This document shows, one piece after another, positions 37,164 to 45,554 of a DNA stretch of 64,000 nt. This DNA is from Cohnella terricola (GTDB lineage Bacteria; Bacillota; Bacilli; Paenibacillales; Paenibacillaceae): contig NZ_VNJJ01000019.1 in the NCBI RefSeq assembly GCF_007786475.1, forward strand, positions 1 through 64,000. Direction: 5' to 3'. The notes under the pieces were generated by a model. It saw nothing but the letters and a program-made list of their open reading frames with translations, had not been told where the DNA came from and searched no databases. How positions within the stretch are numbered: the first letter of the stretch is position 1; the number at the start of each line of letters is the position of its first letter. The translations under genes were made by a program, and so were the position numbers.

Positions 37164-37952
37164 ATGCTTCCCTTGCAGAGAAAACAGATGCTCCTGAATT
37201 ACTTAGCGCAACACGGCGCGGCAACCATGAAAGAGTTGAGCGACCATTTCGGCGTGTCGGAAATGACGGTTAGACGCGACCTGAGCGGGCTGGAGCAGGA
37301 GAACCGCGTGCGGCGCTCGCATGGGGGAGCAGTCTTTCTTGGCACATTACCCGCGCCCGAGGAGCCGGAGGCTTCCGTCAAGCAATCGCGCAATCGCGAT
37401 GTCAAACAGAGGCTCGCCGCTTACGCTGCGGAAACGTTCATACGGGAACGCGACGTCATTATTCTGGAGAACGGGACGACCGTGTCTCGAATGGCAGAGT
37501 CGCTGGGCGGATACACGGAATTGACCGTGCTGACGAACGGGGTGGATACAATGAACCTTTTTCGCCCTCTCGTCACCGATCGAAGATCGATGATTTGCGG
37601 CGGAGGCATGCTTCGCGAAGTGTCGGGCACGTTCGTCGGACCGCTGGCGGAGCAGTTTTTTGCGAGCTACCATGCGGACACGCTGTTTATTTCGGCATTG
37701 GGATTCACGGCCGAGGACGGTTTTACCGATCCGAACTTGATGGACACGCAGGTGAAAAAAGCGATGATCCAATCGTCCGACAAAGTCGTCATGATCCTTG
37801 ATGCTTCCAAGATCGGAAATCGGTATTTTACGACGGTGGCCCAATTGTCCGATATTGATATTTTCGTTACCGATTCAAGTATCCAAGACGCTGACCGCGT
37901 TTTAATCGAAAGCAGCGGCACAGAATTGCACATCGTAGATATTAATTTGTGA
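37164..37952 (+). CDS. DeoR-family transcriptional regulator
   Basis: 262 residues from ATG 37164, with GAGGTG 6 bases upstream; GTG 37140 has no ribosome site. N-terminal helix-turn-helix with the DeoR signature (MKELSDHFGVSEMTVRRDLS), then the sugar-phosphate-sensing domain (VILENGTTVSRMAESL, LTNGVDTMNLF, ALGFTAEDGFTDPN). Such proteins repress sugar genes until a phosphorylated sugar binds. Directly downstream come the isomerase and ROK kinase genes, so the effector may be a mannose or fructose phosphate (inferred). The palindrome at 37959 is its likely operator. Confidence 0.92.
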   Translation: MLPLQRKQMLLNYLAQHGAATMKELSDHFGVSEMTVRRDLSGLEQENRVRRSHGGAVFLGTLPAPEEPEASVKQSRNRDVKQRLAAYAAETFIRERDVIILENGTTVSRMAESLGGYTELTVLTNGVDTMNLFRPLVTDRRSMICGGGMLREVSGTFVGPLAEQFFASYHADTLFISALGFTAEDGFTDPNLMDTQVKKAMIQSSDKVVMILDASKIGNRYFTTVAQLSDIDIFVTDSSIQDADRVLIESSGTELHIVDINL

Positions 37953-37958
37953 ATTGTT

Positions 37959-38004
37959 ATGTTCATTTATGATAATATGTGATATATTATGATAAATTGA
38001 ACAT
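37959..38004 (+). promoter_or_regulatory. Large imperfect palindrome, candidate DeoR operator
   Basis: ATGTTCATTTATGATAATAT and ATATTATGATAAATTGAACAT are near inverse complements around a short centre. The element fills the gap between the DeoR gene and the ribosome site of the isomerase gene. Confidence 0.6.
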
Positions 38005-38020
38005 GGAGGTTGATGAACTG

Positions 38021-39772
38021 GTGAACAAATTGTACAACAAGTATCCGTTTACCCGAATCGAAAACATGGACAGCGAAGCTTGGGCTGGTTACGAGGCAAT
38101 CGGTGCTCGGATTCAAGAGGCGGTTGCCGCAACGGGTAAGAAACGTGCGGTCGTCATCGTGGAATGTTACCCAGGCGTCAGGCAGGAGGAAATCGTAGCA
38201 GGGTTAGCGGATTCGCTCGCTCCCGCTCTGATCGTACGCTCGGAGGATGCGGCGCTGGAGCCGTCCGAAGTGGATCGCATTGTCGAGAGATACATGACGG
38301 ACGATCGGGTATTCGGCTATATGGCTCCGTTCAGAATTGATGAATTTTATGTTCCGGCTCGCATAGAGGCAATGCGTCGTCAACTGAACGAAGTGGACAA
38401 TGGCATAGCGATCGTAATCGGCTTCGGCGCTTCGCTGATCGCCGAGGGCGATGTCGTTGTCTATGCGGACTTGGCCCGTTGGGAAATTCAGCAGCGTTAC
38501 CGCTCGAAAGAAGTCAGCAACTGGCGGACGGATCGGGTTGAAAACGATATTTTGCGTTTATATAAACGCGGATTTTTCTTCGAGTGGCGGATGGCGGACC
38601 GGTTGAAAAAATCGTTGCTGGGCAAAGTTGATTTCTATCTGGATACGAACGTCAAGGATGCACCGAAGATGGTCACGCGGCAGGCACTGTTTGCCGGATT
38701 CGCGCAGACGGCAAGCCAGCCGTTCCGTCTTGTGCCTTATTTCGACCCTGGCGTATGGGGCGGAACATGGCTAGAAGCGAACATCGAGCTTCCCAAGCGG
38801 GAGCATCCGTATGCATGGGGCTTCGACGGAGTTCCGGAGGAGAACAGCCTCTATTTTCAATATGGCGATGTCAAGGTGGAGCTTCCGGCCATTAATCTCG
38901 TCTTTTTCGAGTCGATCAAGCTGCTTGGGGATCGGGTTTATGCACGGTTCGGCGCTGAGTTTCCGATTCGCTTCGACTTTCTGGATACGATCAGCGGGGG
39001 AAATCTCAGTCTGCAGGTCCACCCGACGGTCGAGTATATCCGCGAGCAATTCGGCATGAACTATACGCAAGATGAAAGCTACTACATTCTAGATGTCGAG
39101 CCGGGAGCAGAAGTGTATTTGGGACTGAAGGACGGCATTGAACCGGAAGCGATGCTGGCTGACTTACGCAAGGCGGAAAAGGGCGGATTCACGTTCCCTG
39201 CGGAGAAATACGTTAACGTATATCCTACGGACAAACACGACCATTTCCTTATTCCTGCCGGAACGGTGCATTGCTCGGCTACGGGCTGTATGGTGCTGGA
39301 AATCAGCGCAACGCCGTATATTTTCACATTTAAGCTATGGGACTGGGATCGTCTCGGCCTCGACGGCAGACCGCGTCCCGTTCACGTGGACCATGGCAGC
39401 AAAGTCATCGATTGGAATCGGAAGACGGATTGGACGACATCGCAGCTCGTCAACCGGATTGAAAAGGTGAAAGAAGGAGAAGGCTGGACAGAAGAACGTA
39501 CGGGTCTGCACGAGCTCCAGTTCATTGAAACCCGTCGCTTCTGGTTCTCGGAGCCGGTATTGCATGAAGCGAACGGCAGCGTGCACATGTTGAATCTGGT
39601 CGAAGGCGAAGAAGCGACCGTGGAAAGCCCAACCAACGCGTTCGAGCCGTACGTCATCCGTTATGCCGAGACGTTTATCGTCCCTGCTTCCGTCGAAGCA
39701 TATACGATTCGGCCGAGCGGCCCGAGCGCGGGCAAGAAGGTCGGCGTTATCAAAGCCTTCGTAAGAGAATAA
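38021..39772 (+). CDS. manA: Class I mannose-6-phosphate isomerase, long form
   Basis: 583 residues from GTG 38021, chosen because GGAGGT at 38005-38010 is 10 bases upstream; the frame is open to 37979, but that part lies in the operator palindrome. The C-terminal half is a type I phosphomannose isomerase cupin with zinc ligands visible: LQVHP near 330 (Gln, His), DESYY near 353 (Glu) and VHCSATG near 417 (His). It interconverts mannose-6-P and fructose-6-P. The first 270 residues are extra compared with the 315-residue Bacillus enzyme and contain VVIVECYPG, loosely like a P-loop kinase start without a clear GKT/S. The longer layout is seen in Paenibacillus relatives (from memory). Confidence 0.85.
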   Translation: MNKLYNKYPFTRIENMDSEAWAGYEAIGARIQEAVAATGKKRAVVIVECYPGVRQEEIVAGLADSLAPALIVRSEDAALEPSEVDRIVERYMTDDRVFGYMAPFRIDEFYVPARIEAMRRQLNEVDNGIAIVIGFGASLIAEGDVVVYADLARWEIQQRYRSKEVSNWRTDRVENDILRLYKRGFFFEWRMADRLKKSLLGKVDFYLDTNVKDAPKMVTRQALFAGFAQTASQPFRLVPYFDPGVWGGTWLEANIELPKREHPYAWGFDGVPEENSLYFQYGDVKVELPAINLVFFESIKLLGDRVYARFGAEFPIRFDFLDTISGGNLSLQVHPTVEYIREQFGMNYTQDESYYILDVEPGAEVYLGLKDGIEPEAMLADLRKAEKGGFTFPAEKYVNVYPTDKHDHFLIPAGTVHCSATGCMVLEISATPYIFTFKLWDWDRLGLDGRPRPVHVDHGSKVIDWNRKTDWTTSQLVNRIEKVKEGEGWTEERTGLHELQFIETRRFWFSEPVLHEANGSVHMLNLVEGEEATVESPTNAFEPYVIRYAETFIVPASVEAYTIRPSGPSAGKKVGVIKAFVRE

Positions 39773-39787
39773 GGGGAGCGAGAGACG

Positions 39788-40720
39788 ATGGATCGAAACC
39801 TCATACTCGCGTTCGACGTCGGAGGAACGCAGATCAAAGCCGCTGCGGTCATTGGCGGAGAGATCCTCGAAGAGACAATATCGCATTATGATTCGCATGC
39901 CGACCGAAGCGTCGAAGAGATTGTCGCGCACTTCGCGGACATTGCCGTCGATCTCCTCGCAAAAGCGGGGGAAAATCGGCCGCTCATCGGAGGGATCGGC
40001 ATGGCATTTCCCGGTCCTTTCGATTACGACGCGGGTATTAGCTACATTCGTGGGCTGAGCAAATTCGAAGCTTTGTACGGCATTCCTTTTGGAGAGCGCT
40101 TGGAGGAAGCCGTTCGATCCCATGGGAAACTGGTTCCCCGTCTTTCCCCGTCCTTCGGCATCCGGTTCGAGAACGACGCCTCGCTGTTTGGGCTCGGCGA
40201 AGCCGGCTACGGCGAAGCGAACGGATGCAATAGAGCCGTATGCCTTACGATCGGTACCGGACTCGGTTCCTGCTTCCTGGAGAACGGACTTCCGGTTCGG
40301 CATCGCGACGACGTTCCGGATCAGGGCTGGTTGTATAACGTTCCCTATCAAGACAAGATCGCTGACGATTGGATTTCCAGAAGAGGAATCTTGCATTTGG
40401 CTTCGGAAATGGGGCTGGGACCGGATGGGCTCGACGTCCATGATTACGCGAAAGCGGCACTGGCCGGAGACCGGCTTGCAGTCAAGCTGTTCGAGACTTT
40501 CGGGAGAAGGATGGCGGCGATTCTCGCTTCTTCGCTGCAGGCATTTACACCCGACCGCATCGTGATCGGGGGGCAAATTTCCAAGAGCGGGATTCTGTTC
40601 GTGCCGGCTTTTAAGGAAGAGTTGGAGAACGCCGGAGTGTATACCGATGTAAAACTAAGCAACAACACGCTAAATAGCACGTTTAGGGGCATTTATCATT
40701 TAGTCGAAAACAAAATGTGA
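39788..40720 (+). CDS. ROK-family sugar kinase
   Basis: 310 residues. ATP-binding phosphate loop DVGGTQIKAAAV at the N-terminus, central GIGMAFPGPFDY and a second loop LTIGTGLGS; fold of ROK kinases (glucokinase, fructokinase, ManNAc kinase). The usual zinc-binding Cys motif (CGCGxxGCxE) is absent; the region reads LYNVPYQDKIADDWISRRG. ATG 39788 after GGGGAGCGAGAG, 15 bp past the isomerase. Probably phosphorylates mannose or a related hexose for the isomerase. Substrate inferred from context. Confidence 0.88.
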   Translation: MDRNLILAFDVGGTQIKAAAVIGGEILEETISHYDSHADRSVEEIVAHFADIAVDLLAKAGENRPLIGGIGMAFPGPFDYDAGISYIRGLSKFEALYGIPFGERLEEAVRSHGKLVPRLSPSFGIRFENDASLFGLGEAGYGEANGCNRAVCLTIGTGLGSCFLENGLPVRHRDDVPDQGWLYNVPYQDKIADDWISRRGILHLASEMGLGPDGLDVHDYAKAALAGDRLAVKLFETFGRRMAAILASSLQAFTPDRIVIGGQISKSGILFVPAFKEELENAGVYTDVKLSNNTLNSTFRGIYHLVENKM

Positions 40721-40748
40721 ACGATCCCGGTCATGCGACCGGAGAAGC

Positions 40749-40776
40749 GCCGCCGACCACCGTGTCGGCGGCTTTT
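40749..40776 (+). terminator. Terminator of the DeoR-isomerase-kinase operon
   Basis: GCCGCCGAC and GTCGGCGGC form a perfect 9-bp GC-rich stem followed by TTTT. Confidence 0.85.
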
Positions 40777-40866
40777 CCTTTAAATTACAGTGCCGGCGGC
40801 GCATGCTGCAAAAATAAGCAGTATTCAAATCGGCTCAAAATTGCGTATGCTCGAATCAATTATCAC

Positions 40867-40882
40867 TCCGATCCGGATCGGA
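40867..40882. promoter_or_regulatory. Perfect 16-bp palindrome upstream of GH95-like gene
   Basis: TCCGATCCGGATCGGA is its own reverse complement. It lies 50 bp before ATG 40933, in the promoter region, so it may be an operator. The binding protein is unknown. Confidence 0.4.
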
Positions 40883-40932
40883 TGATAATAAAAGGCAATA
40901 CCCATACAAGCTCTCAAATCAAAGGAGGTATT

Positions 40933-43900
40933 ATGATGAAAAAAGGTTGGCTCGCCGGCTTGGTTCTCGCCATCGCTGGCGTCTCGGCCCTCGGGACAGT
41001 CGGTATTCCGACGGCCGTTGCCGACGGGATCACTACGAATCACGCCTTACGAATTGTCAGCGCTTACAAAGGTACCTGGACGTCACCGCCGACGGACAGC
41101 AATTTCGGGAACACGTCGAACGCCCCGCTGCTCGGAAACGGTGACGTAGGAGCGGTGATGGTAGGCAATATTGACGCGATGACGGTTGTCCTCGGCAAAA
41201 ACGAGTTTTTCTCCGTCGCGGATCGTCAATTAAAATCGCTTGCGAGATTGGGCATTTCGGTATCTGGAATGACCGGCGCTTCGTACTTGACCGAGCAGAA
41301 AATCGCGAACGCCCAGGTAGACGGCACATTTTCCGCGGGAGGCAATATCGTCAACACGACCAGCTGGGTACAGGCGACGGATACGGCGAACAATCTGTTG
41401 ATCACGAAGTTCACCTATTCGGGAAGCGGATCGAAAACGGTCACCGTCACGCTTAACCCGGCGAATCAGAACACGTTCGCCAGCTCCGTCGGCGCGTCCG
41501 GAGACGTATTGTACCGCGACGTCCGCGCGGACAGCTCCGACAACGTGAACGGCATCGCGACGCTAAAGGCCAGAGTCGCCACGCGCGTCATCGGTGCGAC
41601 GGGCACGGTCAGCGGAAACCAGCTTTCTTTCACCATGAATCCCGGCGGCACATACTCTCTCATCACTTGTATGATGAGCAACACCGATTCCGGCAGTTAC
41701 CAGTCGTCGGCGATCGGCAACATCAGCGGGAAAACCCAGGGCGATGTGGATTCCCTGAAATCCTCGCACCAATCTTGGTGGGATTCTTTCTACAGTAAAT
41801 CGTTCATCGAAATTCCAAACAAGACGATCGAGAAATTTTACTATGGGTCGCTCTATTTGCTCGGCAGCAGTTCGAGAGCAGGCGAAGCGCCTCCCGGATT
41901 GTGGGGGGCTTGGATCGCCCGTAACTCCGATTGGGGCGGGGATTACCATATGAACTACAACTACCAGGCTCCGTTCTATTTCGCCATGCCGACGAACCAT
42001 GCAGAACTCGCGGCTTCTTACGATAAACCGATCCTGGATTACGTGCCGAAGGCGCAGGCCAGAGCGGCTTCCGCCGGTTATGCGGGCGTCTACTATCCCG
42101 TCGGCATCGGCCCCTATACGATCGATACGGACGGCGCATACCATAACCAGAAGACATTCGCGGCGTTCGGAGCGACGGTCATGCTCGATCACTATTACGC
42201 GACGTCCGACACGGCTTATGCGAATTCCATCTACGGCTTCTTAAAAGAAGCGGCCAAGTTCTGGGAAAATTACTTGACCTGGGATGGCTCGAGGTACGTG
42301 ATCAACAACGACGCCCAGCACGAAGGCGACGCCTATCCGCAGACGAACGGCGTGATGTCGCTGGGATTGGTCCGGTACTTGCTGCAAGGATGCATTGATA
42401 TCAGCAGCGCATTGGGTCAAGACGCTTCATTAAGATCGACCTGGCAGAACATCCTGAACAATATGAGCTCGTTCCCCACCCAATCGAGAAACGGCCAAAC
42501 GGTATTCCGCTATACGGAAGTCGGACGGGACTGGAGCAACGATAACGCGATCGGCATCCAGCACATTTACCCCGGTCGGCAAATCGGTCTTTCCAGCAGC
42601 GCCGCTTTGCTTCAGACCGCCCGGAACATGATCGGCCAGATGGCCCGTTGGACGGACGGCAACGGCACGAACACGTTCTATCCCGCGGCGGCCCGGGTGG
42701 GATACGACCCGACGACGATTCTGAACCAGCTGACTTCCTTTATCAACAGCAACGGCTACAAAAACCTTTTCCTCAAGGCAAACGGCGGAGGCATCGAAAA
42801 CTTCAACACGACGACGGCGACGCTGGCCGAGATGTTCCTGCAATCGTTTCAGGGAAAAATCCGGATTTTCCCGAACTGGCCGGGCAATACGGACGCCAAA
42901 TACGGCGATCTGCGGGCTGATGGTGCTTTCCTCGTGTCAAGCGAAATGAGGAGCAATCAGGTTCAATATGTGCGCCTTCTCAGCGAGAAGGGCAAAACGG
43001 CGACGCTGGTCAACCCGTGGCCGGGTCAGACGCTGCGGCTCTACAGAAACGGCACCGATGCCGGAACCGTTTCGGGGACGGACATATCGCTGACGACTTC
43101 AGCCAACGAAACGTTGCTGCTTGCGCCTAACGGTACCGCGTACAATACGATCGTCGACCGGATGAATCAGCCGTTGGCCGGCGGATCGGGCGGCGGATCC
43201 GGCAATCTGGCGATGAATAAAGCGGCAACCGCGAGCGACATCAACAGCCCGAGCGAATCGGCGGACAAAGTGGCGGACGGATTGGGCGCGACGAAATGGA
43301 CTTCCCAGCCGCAAAGCGCCGTTCCCGGCGACAAATGGCTGCGCGTCGATCTGGGCGGCAGCTACAATATCACGAGATGGGTCGTCAAACACGCGAGCTC
43401 GGGCGGCGAGACGACAGCGTACAACACGAAGAACTTCAAGCTGCAGATAAGCAGCGACGGTAATACGTGGACGGACGCGGACTCGGTAACGAACAACGCG
43501 GCCGGGGTAACGGACCGAAACATTGCGCCGGTATCCGCCCGCTATTTCAGACTGTATATTACAGCGCCCGTTCAGGATAACGCCGGTTATTTCCAAGTTC
43601 CGGGAGACCGGAACAATGCGAGAATCTATGAATTCGAGCTGTATGGTTCTCCGTCCGGCGGAGCGGGTTCGGGCAGCGCGCCGATCGGCCAAATCATCGC
43701 GATGAAGGCAACGGCGAACAATCAGTATGTCTGCGCGGATAGCGCGGGAGCCAGTCCCTTGATCGCCAACCGGACCGCGGTCGGACCGTGGGAGCAGTTC
43801 GCGGTGGCGGATGCCGGCGGCGGAATGATCGCGCTCAGATCGCAGGCGAACAACAAGTATGTCACGGCGGATAACGCGGGAGCTTCCAATCTGATCGCTA

Positions 43901-44076
43901 AGGCGGACACCATCGGTTCCTGGGAACAATTTCGCTGGATCGACAACGGAGACGGCACTTTCTCGCTGCAAGCGGTCGTGAACAATCAGTATGTTTGCGC
44001 GGATAACGCCGGGGCGAGTCCGCTCATCGCGAACCGGAACGCGATCGGCGGATGGGAAAAGTTCCAGAAGGATTAA
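40933..44076 (+). CDS. Secreted GH95-like hydrolase with discoidin and fascin-like modules
   Basis: 1047 residues from ATG 40933 (AAAGGAGGT site just upstream); the frame runs on upstream but overlaps the kinase gene and its terminator. Signal peptide ending near residue 32, then the same beta plus (alpha/alpha)6-like regions as at 31256 (LLGNGDVGAVMVGN, GDYHMNYNYQ, NDAQHEGDAYPQTNG), one discoidin module about 755-905, and a C-terminal fascin-like beta-trefoil of three repeats (each with YVCADNAGASPLIANR or similar). The gene is more GC-rich than its paralogue. Likely cuts an extracellular glycan while bound to it; linkage unknown. Confidence 0.7.
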   Translation: MMKKGWLAGLVLAIAGVSALGTVGIPTAVADGITTNHALRIVSAYKGTWTSPPTDSNFGNTSNAPLLGNGDVGAVMVGNIDAMTVVLGKNEFFSVADRQLKSLARLGISVSGMTGASYLTEQKIANAQVDGTFSAGGNIVNTTSWVQATDTANNLLITKFTYSGSGSKTVTVTLNPANQNTFASSVGASGDVLYRDVRADSSDNVNGIATLKARVATRVIGATGTVSGNQLSFTMNPGGTYSLITCMMSNTDSGSYQSSAIGNISGKTQGDVDSLKSSHQSWWDSFYSKSFIEIPNKTIEKFYYGSLYLLGSSSRAGEAPPGLWGAWIARNSDWGGDYHMNYNYQAPFYFAMPTNHAELAASYDKPILDYVPKAQARAASAGYAGVYYPVGIGPYTIDTDGAYHNQKTFAAFGATVMLDHYYATSDTAYANSIYGFLKEAAKFWENYLTWDGSRYVINNDAQHEGDAYPQTNGVMSLGLVRYLLQGCIDISSALGQDASLRSTWQNILNNMSSFPTQSRNGQTVFRYTEVGRDWSNDNAIGIQHIYPGRQIGLSSSAALLQTARNMIGQMARWTDGNGTNTFYPAAARVGYDPTTILNQLTSFINSNGYKNLFLKANGGGIENFNTTTATLAEMFLQSFQGKIRIFPNWPGNTDAKYGDLRADGAFLVSSEMRSNQVQYVRLLSEKGKTATLVNPWPGQTLRLYRNGTDAGTVSGTDISLTTSANETLLLAPNGTAYNTIVDRMNQPLAGGSGGGSGNLAMNKAATASDINSPSESADKVADGLGATKWTSQPQSAVPGDKWLRVDLGGSYNITRWVVKHASSGGETTAYNTKNFKLQISSDGNTWTDADSVTNNAAGVTDRNIAPVSARYFRLYITAPVQDNAGYFQVPGDRNNARIYEFELYGSPSGGAGSGSAPIGQIIAMKATANNQYVCADSAGASPLIANRTAVGPWEQFAVADAGGGMIALRSQANNKYVTADNAGASNLIAKADTIGSWEQFRWIDNGDGTFSLQAVVNNQYVCADNAGASPLIANRNAIGGWEKFQKD

Positions 44077-44090
44077 AGGGGATGGATGTC

Positions 44091-44822
44091 ATGAGGCAAA
44101 CAACATGGAAAGGTCACACCCGGTACGACTTCTCTGTCAACGAAAGAGAAGGCTTGGTCGTCGTTCCGGCTAACCCGGCAGAAGGGAATCCATGGATTTG
44201 GCGCGCCGCGTTCTTCGACGCGTTCGCGCAGGCGGACATGGCCATGCTGCAGAGAGGGTGGCATTTAGCTTATTACGAAGTGAGCGATATGTACGGATGT
44301 CCGGAAGCGGTTCGCTTGATGCGGTCCTTTCAAGGCCATGTGGAATCGCAATTCCATTTAGCCAAGAAAACCGTTCTATTCGGCTTCAGCCGTGGCGGAT
44401 TCTATTCTTTCAATTACGCGGCCGAGTATCCGGAGCAGGTTTCCGGTTTATATCTCGATGCGCCCGCGTTGGATATCCGAAGCTGGCCGGGCGGTTACGG
44501 AAAAGCGCCGCGGGCGGAAAAAGAATGGCAGGAGTGCCTGCAGAATTACGGTTTGACGGAAGAGACGGCGCGCGATTTCAAAGGGAACCCGCTGGACAAA
44601 ATCGATCAGGTGGCGGAAGCCGGAATCCCGATTCTCGTCGTATACGGCGATGCGGATAAAGACGCCATTTTCAGCGAGAACGCCGAAATCCTCATTCGCC
44701 GGTATCGCGAATTGGGCGGAGAAATCAAATCGATCGTTAAACCGGGAGGAGAACATCATCCCCACAGTCTGGAAGATCCTGCGCCTATCGTGGAATATCT
44801 GATCGCTAACTGTAATAGCTAA
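44091..44822 (+). CDS. Alpha/beta hydrolase
   Basis: 243 residues from ATG 44091 (AAAGGGG nine bases upstream; ATG 44082 is too near). No signal peptide. Nucleophile elbow GFSRGG, then LVVYGDADKD (acid) and GGEHHPH (His) give a full catalytic triad. The gene is 14 bp downstream of the GH95-like gene and probably co-transcribed. An esterase removing acyl groups from imported sugars is possible, but not shown. Confidence 0.8.
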   Translation: MRQTTWKGHTRYDFSVNEREGLVVVPANPAEGNPWIWRAAFFDAFAQADMAMLQRGWHLAYYEVSDMYGCPEAVRLMRSFQGHVESQFHLAKKTVLFGFSRGGFYSFNYAAEYPEQVSGLYLDAPALDIRSWPGGYGKAPRAEKEWQECLQNYGLTEETARDFKGNPLDKIDQVAEAGIPILVVYGDADKDAIFSENAEILIRRYRELGGEIKSIVKPGGEHHPHSLEDPAPIVEYLIANCNS

Positions 44823-44874
44823 GACGAGCATTCGTTCCATTGCGGTATATTCCCTTCCGAGGGGGGAATAATCG

Positions 44875-45492
44875 ATGGTATCTTTGGCGCAAAGGAGCTC
44901 GTTGTTGTTGAAAGTAAGTTTTATTTGGGAAGCTATGGCGATCTTGTTCGTGGGCTTCTGCCTGCTTCGGATTTTAGGTAAAAAAACGGTCGGCGAAATG
45001 ACGGGACTCGAGATTATTACGCTGCTTGCTATGGCTTCCCACATCGGGCATGCGATTCCCGGGGACGGATTATTGAAGACGATCATCGTATTATCCACTT
45101 TCGTGGCCTTATTGCTGGTGATACAGTATTTGTCCGTCAAATTCAACAAAGTGGAGAAGCTGTTTATGGGCGAGGCTGCCGTCGTCATTAAAGACGGGCA
45201 AATCCAGACCGATGCCTTAAAAAGGCTGCGAATGTCCGTCGATCAATTGGAAGCGAGATTAAGAGAGAACAGTATCATGTCGTTCGAGGACGTCAAGACG
45301 GCGACGATCGAGATCAGCGGGCAGCTCGGATACGAATTGAAGAGGCAGGCGAAGCCCGTTACGATCGGGGAATTGGAGAAAATATTGGCGCCGTTGCTCA
45401 TGACGAAAGCTCCTCCTCAGCCCCAATACAATTTGTTCAAAGAAGTGAGAGAGAAGGAACACGACAAGGAGATTCCGAAAAATTTGCAATAG
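44875..45492 (+). CDS. DUF421 (YetF/YcaP-like) membrane protein
   Basis: 205 residues. Three hydrophobic segments in the first 90 residues (start, about 35-55 and 60-82) with FCLLRILGKKTVGEMTGLEIITLL, which is the DUF421 signature, then a soluble C-terminal part (VVIKDGQIQTDALKRLRMSVDQLEARLRE written in pieces: VVIKDGQIQ, LRMSVDQLEARLRE). ATG 44875 has GAGGGGGGAA upstream. Function in this family is unknown; some members relate to spore or cell-envelope traits. Confidence 0.85.
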   Translation: MVSLAQRSSLLLKVSFIWEAMAILFVGFCLLRILGKKTVGEMTGLEIITLLAMASHIGHAIPGDGLLKTIIVLSTFVALLLVIQYLSVKFNKVEKLFMGEAAVVIKDGQIQTDALKRLRMSVDQLEARLRENSIMSFEDVKTATIEISGQLGYELKRQAKPVTIGELEKILAPLLMTKAPPQPQYNLFKEVREKEHDKEIPKNLQ

Positions 45493-45503
45493 CGGCCATA
45501 ACC

Positions 45504-45549
45504 AATCGAGCAGGCTCATGCAATCACGCATAAGCCTGCTCGATTTGTC
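45504..45549. terminator. Bidirectional terminator
   Basis: AATCGAGCAGGCT and AGCCTGCTCGATT form a perfect 13-bp stem with inner ATGC/GCAT. It serves the converging DUF421 and chitinase genes. Confidence 0.85.
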
Positions 45550-45554
45550 TCGCG

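Noticed and set aside
39335-40576. Minus-strand frame of 413 codons opposite isomerase and kinase genes
   Set aside because: Shadow of two well-supported genes; Arg-rich composition without motifs.
40717-40932. Long N-terminal extension of the second GH95-like protein
   Set aside because: It overlaps the kinase stop and crosses a strong terminator; ATG 40933 has a consensus ribosome site and signal peptide.
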